NCBI GenBank assembly: GCA_017882835.1
Contig: JADGOU010000107.1
Coordinates: forward strand, 1 to 8,641
Origin: Frankiaceae bacterium
GTDB lineage: Bacteria; Actinomycetota; Actinomycetes; JADGOU01
DNA length: 8,641 nt
Direction of reading: 5' to 3'
The translations under genes and the position numbers were made by a program. Below, one piece after another: positions 1-6,245 of this stretch; position 1 is the first letter of the stretch; each line of letters opens with the position of its first letter. Below the pieces are notes generated by a model. That model had not been told where the DNA came from, ran no database searches, and worked only from the letters and a program-made list of their open reading frames with translations.

Positions 1-3
1 GGC

Positions 4-1272
<1,269 letters not shown>

Positions 1273-1370
1273 CCGGACCCTCTCCCTGTTTCGCCGAGCT
1301 CCGGTCACCCGGGCATCCCCAGCACTGCTGCCTGCGCTGTCTCACGACCGTGCCGTGTGGGGACGGTCTG

Positions 1371-1413
1371 TCGATGGTCCAGCTCTCGATGGTCCAGCTC
1401 TCGATGGTGCAGC
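1371..1413. repeat. 15-bp tandem repeat, about 2.9 copies, in the clpP2-clpX gap
   Basis: The unit tcgatggtccagctc occurs at 1371-1385 and 1386-1400 without mismatch, and a third partial copy at 1401-1413 has one change (g for c). It lies in the 248-base gap between clpP2 and clpX, about 100-140 bases upstream of the clpX start. In the mRNA sense the unit is GAGCTGGACCATCGA. No reading frame or known binding motif explains it. It could be a leader or operator element of clpX, or simple slippage. Confidence 0.8.
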
Positions 1414-1476
1414 CCCCCGACGATGCTGGCCTTGACGGTACCGCCTCAACCGTCGCGACGGAGCCCCATCGGCTCG

Positions 1477-1529
1477 GGCGGGGTCAGTGCCGCGGGCGGG
1501 TCAGTGTCTCGCGCTGCGGGTCAGCCCGC
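1477..1529. repeat. Spaced gggtcag direct repeats ending in a hairpin over the clpP2 stop codon
   Basis: Three direct copies of gggtcag start at 1481, 1498 and 1518; the first two extend to gggtcagtg and sit in similar GC-rich surroundings. The last one forms part of a perfect short hairpin: gcggg (1516-1520), a four-base loop, and cccgc (1525-1529), which covers the clpP2 stop codon. There is no T-run, so this is at best a weak transcript end or a translation-termination structure. The function is unknown. Confidence 0.45.
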
Positions 1530-2180
1530 CGGTAAGCCGGACAGCTTGCGTGTCGTGATCACCTCGTCGATAAGCCCGTAGTCGACGGCCTCGTGCGCGG
1601 TCAGGATCTTGTCTCGCTCGATGTCGCGACGGATCTGCTCCTGGTCCTGCCCGGAGTGCCGAGCCAGGATCTCCTCCAGCAGCGCGCGCATCCGCAGGAT
1701 CTCCCGAGCCTGGATCTCAATGTCACTACCCTGCCCGCCGCCTTCGCTGTAGGGCTGGTGGATGAGCAGCCGGGCGTGCTCCAGGGCAAACCGCTTGCCC
1801 TTCGTCCCCGCCGCCAGGATCACCGCCGCAGCCGAGGCGGCCTGACCCATGCAGATGGTCTGGATGTCCGGCCGGATGAACTGCATGGTGTCGTAGATGG
1901 CGGTCAGTGCGGTGAACGAGCCGCCGGGTGAGTTGATGTAGAGCGAGATGTCCCGGTCGGGGTCCGAGGACTCCAGGTGCAGCAGTTGGGCCATCACGAC
2001 ATTGGCGACGTCGTCGTCGATCGGCGTGCCCAAGAAGATGATCCGCTCTTTGAGCAGGTAGCTATAGATGTCCCAGGAGCGCTCGCCGCGGCTGCTCTGC
2101 TCGATGACGCTGGGGATGACGTAACGAGCCGAGGGCATGGTTGCCGCCGCTCGGCCGACGGGACGAAGGTCGAGGTCCAT
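1521..2180 (-). CDS. clpP2: ATP-dependent Clp protease proteolytic subunit 2 (ClpP2)
   Basis: This is a serine peptidase subunit of the actinobacterial mixed ClpP1P2 tetradecamer, which degrades unfolded chains delivered by ClpX or ClpC. The predicted protein is 219 residues. The catalytic triad is visible as Ser116 in GQAASAA, His141 in IHQP and Asp190 in ERDK, and the oxyanion/substrate strand reads SPGGSFTALTAIYDTMQ, as in ClpP2 proteins. I chose the ATG at 2178-2180 because AAGGAG stands 9 bases upstream and the product then begins MDLDLRPV, as is common for ClpP2; a longer frame would begin upstream of that binding site. clpP1 ends 58 bases upstream on the same strand, so the two are very likely cotranscribed. 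In relatives studied, the two paralogues are both needed and are not interchangeable. Confidence 0.97.
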   Translation of the reverse strand: MDLDLRPVGRAAATMPSARYVIPSVIEQSSRGERSWDIYSYLLKERIIFLGTPIDDDVANVVMAQLLHLESSDPDRDISLYINSPGGSFTALTAIYDTMQFIRPDIQTICMGQAASAAAVILAAGTKGKRFALEHARLLIHQPYSEGGGQGSDIEIQAREILRMRALLEEILARHSGQDQEQIRRDIERDKILTAHEAVDYGLIDEVITTRKLSGLPAG

Positions 2181-2238
2181 CAGGTAGAGCTCCTTGGTCG
2201 AGAGGGTGCACACGGCGGCCGGCGAACCGATGCACCCG

Positions 2239-2883
2239 TCACTGGGGCGCAGCGGTGCCCGCCGGCATCTGCTTCGCGCCGGTCACGACCTTGTCGACGA
2301 AGCCGTACTCCCGGGCCTCCTCCGCGGTGAACCAGCGGTCCCGGTCGGAGTCCTTCTCGATCTGCTCGACGGTCTGGCCGGTGTGGAAGGCGAGCCGCTC
2401 CTGCATGGTCCGCTTGGTGTAGAGCATCTGCTCGGCCTGGATGGCAATGTCGGAGGCGGTGCCGCCCAGCCCACCGGACGGCTGATGCATCATGATCCGC
2501 GCGTGCGGGAGGGCATAGCGCTTGCCGGGCGCGCCGGCGCAGAGCAGGAACTGCCCCATCGATGCGGCCAAGCCGAGCCCGACCGTGGCGACGTCGTTCT
2601 CGACATACTGCATGGTGTCGTAGATCGCCATGCCGGCGGTCACCGAACCGCCCGGCGAGTTGATGTAAAGGAAGATGTCGCGGTCGGGATCCTCCGCGGA
2701 CAGCAGCAGCAGCTGGGCGCAGATCGCGTTCGCGATCGGGTCGTCGACCTGGCTGCCCAGAAAGACGATCCGCTCCTTGAGCAACCGGTTGAACACCTGG
2801 TCGTCAAGGTTCATCCCGCTGCCGGCCGGGGTGCGGTCCGACGGCAGCGCGAGCTGGGCTGCGGAGGAGAAGGGAAGCGTCAC
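2239..2883 (-). CDS. clpP1: ATP-dependent Clp protease proteolytic subunit 1 (ClpP1)
   Basis: This is the second proteolytic paralogue of the ClpP1P2 barrel, here 214 residues. The catalytic triad is Ser108 in GLAASMG, His133 in MHQP and Asp182 in SDRDRW. The strand SPGGSVTAGMAIYDTMQY and the segment SDIAIQAEQ are typical. The GTG at 2881-2883 is preferred because GGAAAGG stands 9 bases upstream. An ATG at 2812-2814 would give a 191-residue product without its N-terminal leader but has no clear ribosome binding site. ClpP subunits are often processed at the N-terminus, so the mature form may start nearer Met24. It is separated from tig by 181 bases that contain a candidate ClgR operator, and it is probably the first gene of a clpP1-clpP2 transcript. 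Confidence 0.96.
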   Translation of the reverse strand: MTLPFSSAAQLALPSDRTPAGSGMNLDDQVFNRLLKERIVFLGSQVDDPIANAICAQLLLLSAEDPDRDIFLYINSPGGSVTAGMAIYDTMQYVENDVATVGLGLAASMGQFLLCAGAPGKRYALPHARIMMHQPSGGLGGTASDIAIQAEQMLYTKRTMQERLAFHTGQTVEQIEKDSDRDRWFTAEEAREYGFVDKVVTGAKQMPAGTAAPQ

Positions 2884-2952
2884 GGGAAGCTGCCTTTCCA
2901 GCGGTGTGGCGGAGGAGCGAAACAGTGCCGGCTCGGCGCCGACCGTCAACCG

Positions 2953-2958
2953 ACCCTA
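2953..2958 (-). promoter_or_regulatory. Possible -10 element of the clpP1 promoter
   Basis: In the minus-strand sense, gTTAGGGT provides the hexamer TAGGGT about 70 bases upstream of the clpP1 GTG. The hexamer ACGACC lies at the right distance for a -35 box but is poor, as expected if an activator is needed. A TTGACG (2944-2949) just downstream could instead be the -35 of another start, though it has no good -10. Position relative to the ClgR site is the main support. Confidence 0.25.
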
Positions 2959-2997
2959 ACGCGCGCCTCCGACAAGGTCGTCCCCACCGCCGTCGCT

Positions 2998-3011
2998 GTT
3001 CGCTGTCGGCG
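2998..3011. promoter_or_regulatory. Candidate ClgR operator upstream of clpP1
   Basis: The plus strand reads GTTCGCTGTCGGCG, fitting the Streptomyces ClgR form GTTCGC-N5-GCG. The reverse strand, CGCCGACAGCGAAC, fits the corynebacterial core CGCYNANRGCGWWS at every position; both consensus forms are quoted from memory. It lies 115-128 bases upstream of the clpP1 start. If the TAGGGT at 2953-2958 is the -10, the site falls near -50 to -65, a normal place for an activator. ClgR is the known activator of clpP operons in actinobacteria. The gene for ClgR is not in the window. Confidence 0.55.
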
Positions 3012-3064
3012 CAGGCTTGTCCGGCCGTGATGGGCCGTGAGCGCCGGGCCGCCGGGCGGACTGG

Positions 3065-4762
3065 TCAGGCCGGCGTCGATCCGGCGCCGGGAAGCTCGGC
3101 CTCGAGCACCGCATCGACGGCGCCCGGATCGTCCTGGGTGTCCGGCAGCACCGCCTCAGCGGTCGACTCACCGATGTCGGGGCCGTCGTCACCCGGCTGC
3201 CGAGAACTGCCGTCCGTGCCCGGCACCTCGGCCTCCACGACCGGCTCGCCGGCAGCCGGGTCTTCGTCGGTGCCCGGAAGCACCGCCTCGACAATCGACT
3301 CGCTCGTGTCATCGGCGTCGTCGGCCACGTCCGCGCCAACGACGTCTTCCTCGACCACGATCAGTTCCTCGTCGTCGGAGTCGAGGATGTCGACCTCGTC
3401 CAGCTCGTCGTCGTCCTGCCCGATCGCCTCGACGACGCCGAGTGCGTCATCGGCCAGCGCAGCAAGGTCAACCGGACGGCCAGACGAATCGGTTATGGTC
3501 GCCGCCTGGAGCACCAGCACAAGCGCCTTGCCCCGGCGGATGTCGGCCATCAAGGAGCCAAGCTGGCCGTCGCGCACCAGCTGCTGGGCGTAGTCGTCGA
3601 CCGGCACCCCGGCACGCTGAGCCCGCCGAACGATCTGGTTGGTCAGCTCGGCGTCGTCGATGCCGACCTCTTCGGCGTCCGCGACCGCATCCAAGACCAG
3701 CTGGGCATGTACGGCAGAGCGGGCGCTGCGCTCGATCTCGGCATCGAGGTCGTCACTGGTGCGGCCCCCGGTGCCCAGGTAGTCCTCCCGGCTGATGCCG
3801 GCCTGCTTCAGCTGGTCGGCGAAGGCGCGGCGACGCCATTCCCGCTCGGTCGTGACGATCGAGTCGGGCAACGGGACCTCGGTGGCCGCCAGCAGGGCCG
3901 CCAGCATGTTGTCCCGGGCCTGCACACCCTGCTCCATCCGGCGCACCCGCTGCAACCGCGCGCGGACGTCGGCCCGCAGCTCGGCGAGGGTGTCGAACTC
4001 GCTGGCGGTCGGAGCGAACTCGTCGTCGAGCTCCGGCAGCTGCTTGACCTTGACCGAGCGCACGGTAACGGCCACCTGGGCCGTGCGCCCGGCGTACTCG
4101 CCGGCGACCAGCTCGCTGTTGAAGCTGCGGGCCTCGCCCTCGGTCATCCCGACGAGCGCGTCGTCGAGGCCGGGCAGCAGCGAGTCCGACCCGACCTCGT
4201 AGGACAGGCCGGTGGCCTCGCCGTCGGGCACCGGCTCGCCGTCTGCGGTGGCGGACAGGTCGATCGAGACGAAATCGCCCTGCTCGGTCGGGCGGTCTAC
4301 CGCGGTCAGCGTGGAGAACCGGTCCCGCAGGCTGGCCAGCTGCTCGTCCACCGCGTCGTCGTCAACCTCGGCGTCGTCCACAGTGACGGGCAGGCCGTCG
4401 TACGCCGGCAGCTCCACTTTCGGGCGTACATCGACCTCGGCGGTGAAGACCAGCTCGACCCCGTCGTCGAACGTCGTCACGTCGACCTCGGGATGACCGA
4501 GCGGGCTCACCTCGGTGTCCCGGACGGCGTCGCCGTAGAACCGCGGAATTGCCGCCTGCACCGCCTCCTCGATCACCGCGCCGCGGCCGATGCGCTGGTC
4601 GATGATGCGAGGCGGCACCTTGCCGGGTCGAAACCCTTGGATCCGGACCTGCTTGGCCATCTTTCGGTACGCCGCGTCGACGCTGGGCTTCAGCTCGTCG
4701 AACGGGACCTCGACGGTCAACCGGACCCGCGTCGGAGTGAGGGTCTCGACGGCGCTCTTCAC
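3065..4762 (-). CDS. tig: Trigger factor (ribosome-associated peptidyl-prolyl isomerase) with long acidic tail
   Basis: This chaperone binds at the ribosome exit tunnel, shields nascent chains and has prolyl cis-trans isomerase activity. The predicted protein is 565 residues, well above the usual 430-480. The N-terminal ribosome-binding domain carries the signature GFRPGKVP (43-50). An FKBP-like domain follows around residues 155-245 (GDFVSIDL through LLPGLDDALVGM), then the helical C-terminal domain to about residue 449. Residues 450-565 form an Asp/Glu-rich, Pro/Gly-containing tail, probably disordered, with a tandem duplication. The GTG at 4760-4762 is chosen because GAGGAG stands 10 bases upstream and the product then begins with the family's conserved KSAVETL; the open frame continues upstream but only into tRNA-Pro. 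It is the first gene of the chaperone/protease block and is separated from tRNA-Pro by 116 bases. Confidence 0.97.
   Translation of the reverse strand: MKSAVETLTPTRVRLTVEVPFDELKPSVDAAYRKMAKQVRIQGFRPGKVPPRIIDQRIGRGAVIEEAVQAAIPRFYGDAVRDTEVSPLGHPEVDVTTFDDGVELVFTAEVDVRPKVELPAYDGLPVTVDDAEVDDDAVDEQLASLRDRFSTLTAVDRPTEQGDFVSIDLSATADGEPVPDGEATGLSYEVGSDSLLPGLDDALVGMTEGEARSFNSELVAGEYAGRTAQVAVTVRSVKVKQLPELDDEFAPTASEFDTLAELRADVRARLQRVRRMEQGVQARDNMLAALLAATEVPLPDSIVTTEREWRRRAFADQLKQAGISREDYLGTGGRTSDDLDAEIERSARSAVHAQLVLDAVADAEEVGIDDAELTNQIVRRAQRAGVPVDDYAQQLVRDGQLGSLMADIRRGKALVLVLQAATITDSSGRPVDLAALADDALGVVEAIGQDDDELDEVDILDSDDEELIVVEEDVVGADVADDADDTSESIVEAVLPGTDEDPAAGEPVVEAEVPGTDGSSRQPGDDGPDIGESTAEAVLPDTQDDPGAVDAVLEAELPGAGSTPA
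3068..3322 (-). repeat. 44-residue tandem duplication in the trigger factor tail
   Basis: Residues 481-524 (3191-3322) and 525-565 (3068-3190) align without a gap: both begin with DD, carry ES then EAVLP eight to fourteen residues later, have a DP pair, and end with EAE-x-PG. Each unit contains two copies of an EA-[VE]-[LV]-P motif 18 residues apart, so the motif occurs four times (about residues 490, 508, 534 and 552). The units have diverged, so the duplication is not recent. All of it lies in the acidic tail beyond the conserved domains. Confidence 0.8.
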
Positions 4763-4860
4763 AGTGGTGCGGCTCCTCGGTCGGTCGGTTGGCGGATGTG
4801 CGGCTGGTCCGGTGAGACGGATGGTTGTCGGAGCGGGCGCAGTGCAGCACTGGAGGCTCG

Positions 4861-4878
4861 CCGGCCGCGAGGGGCCGG
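4861..4878 (-). terminator. GC hairpin directly after tRNA-Pro
   Basis: A perfect 6-bp stem ccggcc/ggccgg with a 6-base loop starts at the base next to the encoded CCA of tRNA-Pro. There is no T-run, which is common for actinobacterial hairpins. It may end the tRNA transcript or guide 3' processing, and would separate tRNA-Pro from tig transcription. Confidence 0.4.
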
Positions 4879-4954
4879 TGGTCGGGGCGGGGAGACTCGA
4901 ACTCCCGATCTCCTGCACCCAAAGCAGGCGCGCTAGCCACTACGCTACGCCCCG
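4879..4954 (-). tRNA. tRNA-Pro(UGG), CCA encoded
   Basis: The minus strand folds into a full cloverleaf. The acceptor stem CGGGGCG pairs with CGCCCCG, and the D arm is GCGT/GCGC with an 8-base loop. The anticodon stem CCTGC/GCAGG encloses TTTGGGT, giving anticodon TGG, and the T arm is GGGAG/CTCCC with loop TTCGAGT. The discriminator is A (4882) and CCA is encoded at 4879-4881. It reads prolyl codons CCA and CCG by wobble. It lies upstream of tig on the same strand and diverges from tRNA-Gly, with 80 bases between them that must hold both promoters; no clear -35/-10 pair was found there. Confidence 0.97.
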
Positions 4955-5034
4955 CGAAGCCAGCCAGAACTGTCATAGGTAGTCTAGCCAGACGGCCACG
5001 CTCGCCGGTCCCCATCGATCCCAGCGTGGTCGAT

Positions 5035-5105
5035 GCGGGTGTAGCTCAATGGCAGAGCCCCAGCCTTCCAAGCTGGCCATGCCGGTTCGATCCCGGTCAC
5101 CCGCT
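5035..5105 (+). tRNA. tRNA-Gly(UCC), CCA not encoded
   Basis: A complete cloverleaf of 71 bases: acceptor GCGGGTG/CACCCGC, D arm GCTC/GAGC with a 7-base loop, and anticodon stem CCAGC/GCTGG around CTTCCAA (anticodon TCC). The variable loop has 4 bases, and the T arm is GCCGG/CCGGT with loop TTCGATC. The discriminator is T, normal for glycine tRNAs. The next bases are ccg, so CCA must be added after transcription, unlike the neighbouring tRNA-Pro. The 3' end borders a possible broken HicB-like gene, as expected of a tRNA used as an integration site. Confidence 0.97.
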
Positions 5106-5123
5106 CCGCCAGCGCCCGGGACG

Positions 5124-5192
5124 TCAGGGCAGTGGGCCGAATGGTTCGTCCGAGCCGTCACCCTCGACGATTATCGCGTAGTCGCCGGTCAT
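5124..5192 (-). pseudogene. 22-codon frame resembling a HicB antitoxin N-terminus, possibly a remnant
   Basis: The minus strand has GGAGG 8 bases before an ATG (5190-5192), then the 22 codons MTGDYAIIVEGDGSDEPFGPLP and TGA. The start resembles HicB-family antitoxins, whose N-termini read like M-x-YAIVIEGDG...YVPDLPG. Removing one C from the run at 5127-5129 would continue the frame as LPDVPGAGG, close to the HicB PDLPGC segment, up to base 5105, the last base of tRNA-Gly on the opposite strand. Codon choice (GAC, TAC, ATC, GTC, GAG) looks like a real gene. I infer a HicB-like gene frameshifted and cut at the tRNA; a genuine 22-residue peptide is the alternative. No HicA partner is visible. 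Confidence 0.35.
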
Positions 5193-5230
5193 GGCCTTGT
5201 CCTCCATAGATCAGCTTGGCGCAAGATGCT

Positions 5231-5295
5231 CCTAAGTCACCTAAGTCACCTAAGTCACCTCAGTCCCTAAGTCACCTCAGTCCCGAGTCACCTGA
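5231..5295. repeat. 9-bp tandem repeat (cctaagtca), about 7 copies
   Basis: Three perfect copies of cctaagtca at 5231-5257 are followed by degenerate units: cctcagtcc (5258-5266), ctaagtca (5267-5274), cctcagtcc (5275-5283), cgagtca (5284-5290) and a trailing cctga. The stretch is clearly less GC-rich than its surroundings and lies in the non-coding region between tRNA-Gly and the small plus-strand gene. On the minus strand the unit is TGACTTAGG, upstream of the HicB-like frame. The copies are contiguous, so this is not a CRISPR array. It may be iteron-like or simple slippage. Confidence 0.85.
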
Positions 5296-5342
5296 CCGGC
5301 CGGTGTGCTCCCGGGCGAGGCGAGGCGATGCGAGCAATGGTG

Positions 5343-5355
5343 TGCCCTTCGGGCA
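5343..5355. terminator. Small TGCCC-ttc-GGGCA hairpin
   Basis: A perfect 5-bp stem with a 3-base loop in the gap upstream of the small plus-strand gene. It has no T-run. It could be a weak terminator for readthrough from tRNA-Gly or a chance hairpin in GC-rich DNA. Confidence 0.2.
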
Positions 5356-5379
5356 GGATGGATCCTTGTTCAAGAAGGT

Positions 5380-5395
5380 GCAGACCGGGGTCTGC
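5380..5395. promoter_or_regulatory. 16-bp perfect palindrome, candidate operator
   Basis: GCAGACC-gg-GGTCTGC is a perfect 7-bp inverted repeat with a 2-base centre. It ends 20 bases upstream of the proposed GTG start at 5416. The spacing and symmetry suit a dimeric repressor site, but I do not recognise the motif. It could also form an RNA hairpin in the leader. Confidence 0.35.
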
Positions 5396-5415
5396 GGGGC
5401 GGACAGGGGCTGGCT

Positions 5416-5793
5416 GTGTCGGAGTCTGCGGGAACGCCTCGGTCCGGGCGAGTGGGATCCGGCGCCAGCCCGGCTCCGTCCAAACGAGCGACCAAGCGGC
5501 CGCGTCGCCCGGGCCGGCCGGACGCGCCGCTCACGGCCCCGACTGACTCCACCGGGGCCAGCGGTCTGGCGGGCATCGTGGGCGGCGGTCCGTCCCAGGT
5601 GGGCATCAGCGGGGCGATGCGCGCCCGAGACGTCTCCCGGCCGTGGCCCGAGGACGACGAAGCCGCCGAGCGGGAGACGGTGGTGCGCCGCCGGCCCGGC
5701 AACGCCGCCTCACCGGCGTCGGTGCCGCCGCACCGACCGGCCGCGGACGGCGGCCATCAGGGCAGCGGCGGCAACTCCCCCGACCGCTCGTAG
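5416..5793 (+). CDS. Small basic protein of unknown function
   Basis: The frame encodes 125 residues from a GTG with AGGGG 6 bases upstream; an upstream GTG at 5305 is less likely because the added codons look non-coding. Support is the strong G/C bias at third positions and the protein-like composition compared with the other frames. Residues 9-38 are Arg/Lys/Pro-rich and probably disordered. Residues 50-75 contain GLAGIVGGGPSQVGISGAMR followed by ARDVSRP, and 79-93 is a charged stretch, EDDEAAERE, ending in VVRRR. The C-terminus is Pro/Gly/His-rich. There is no signal peptide or membrane segment. The central SGAMRARDVSRP motif resembles short actinobacterial proteins I half recall but cannot name. 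It converges on rpiB and overlaps its last 37 bases. It could be non-coding. Confidence 0.45.
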   Translation: MSESAGTPRSGRVGSGASPAPSKRATKRPRRPGRPDAPLTAPTDSTGASGLAGIVGGGPSQVGISGAMRARDVSRPWPEDDEAAERETVVRRRPGNAASPASVPPHRPAADGGHQGSGGNSPDRS

Positions 5794-6224
5794 TCGCTGA
5801 CCATTGCCAGCCGGCGGCGGTGCCGCTCCTCGCCGCTGAACTCGGTTGCCAGAAACACGTCGACAAATCGGACGGCGTCAGCCACCGGGTGCATGCGGGC
5901 GCCGACGCTGACGATCCGCGCGTCGTTGTGCTCGCGAGCCAGCCGGGCCGTCTCTTCGTTCCAAGCCAGACCGCAGCGCACGCCCGGCACCTTGTTCGCC
6001 GCCATGGCCTCGCCATTGCCGGAGCCGCCCAGCACGACGCCACGGCTGGCTGGGTCCTGCGCCGTACGGGTGGCGGCCAGCAGGACGTACGGCGGGTAGT
6101 CGTCGTCCGGCGCGTAGCTCGATGGTCCGCAGTCCACCGGGTCGTGCCCGGCCGAGCGCAGGTGCTCCACCAGGTGCGCCTTGAGCTCGAACGCCGCGTG
6201 ATCGGAACCCAGGTAAACCCGCAT
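5757..6224 (-). CDS. rpiB: Ribose-5-phosphate isomerase B
   Basis: This cytoplasmic enzyme interconverts ribulose 5-phosphate and ribose 5-phosphate in the pentose phosphate pathway. The 155-residue length is normal for RpiB/LacAB proteins. It begins MRVYLGSDHAAFELK, with Asp8 and His9 in the substrate site. The phosphate and catalytic loop GGSGNGE (66-72) follows, with Leu65 where E. coli RpiB has its catalytic Cys, so Glu72 is the likely base as in M. tuberculosis RpiB. REHNDAR with His99 and the GARMH segment complete the site. The ATG at 6222-6224 lies 21 bases after the aldehyde dehydrogenase stop codon. No strong ribosome binding site is visible, so translation may depend on coupling to the upstream gene. 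The 3' end overlaps a convergent small frame. Confidence 0.95.
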   Translation of the reverse strand: MRVYLGSDHAAFELKAHLVEHLRSAGHDPVDCGPSSYAPDDDYPPYVLLAATRTAQDPASRGVVLGGSGNGEAMAANKVPGVRCGLAWNEETARLAREHNDARIVSVGARMHPVADAVRFVDVFLATEFSGEERHRRRLAMVSDYERSGELPPLP

Positions 6225-6245
6225 GCGGGCAGAGTCTGCCAGCAG

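Noticed and set aside
2214..2227. Second ClgR-like site (GTTCGC-N5-GCC) between clpP1 and clpP2
   Set aside because: It breaks the GCG half and does not fit the second consensus form; probably chance in GC-rich DNA.
3022..3037. Terminator hairpin cggcc-gtgatg-ggccg after tig
   Set aside because: The stem is only 5 bp with no T-run; hairpins this size are expected by chance at this GC content.
2884..3064. HspR (HAIR) or HrcA (CIRCE) heat-shock operator upstream of clpP1
   Set aside because: I looked for CTTGAGT/ACTCAAG and TTAGCACTC/GAGTGCTAA arms and found neither here nor in the tig or clpX upstream regions.
4763..4918. N-terminal extension of trigger factor to 617 residues
   Set aside because: The extra frame runs into tRNA-Pro and lies upstream of a good ribosome binding site for the GTG at 4762.
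3707..4936. 409-codon plus-strand open frame antisense to tig and running into tRNA-Pro
   Set aside because: A GC-rich shadow of the trigger factor gene; composition is non-protein-like and it crosses a tRNA.
5231..5295. CRISPR array
   Set aside because: The 9-bp units are contiguous without spacers and no cas gene is present.
5370..5702. Minus-strand 110-codon frame opposite the small basic protein
   Set aside because: No convincing ribosome binding site or motif, and the third-position pattern favours the plus frame.
5216..5800. Plus-strand frame that translates the 9-bp array as KSPKSPKSP
   Set aside because: The downstream part is Arg/Trp-rich shadow sequence; the frame at 5416-5793 has the better codon pattern.
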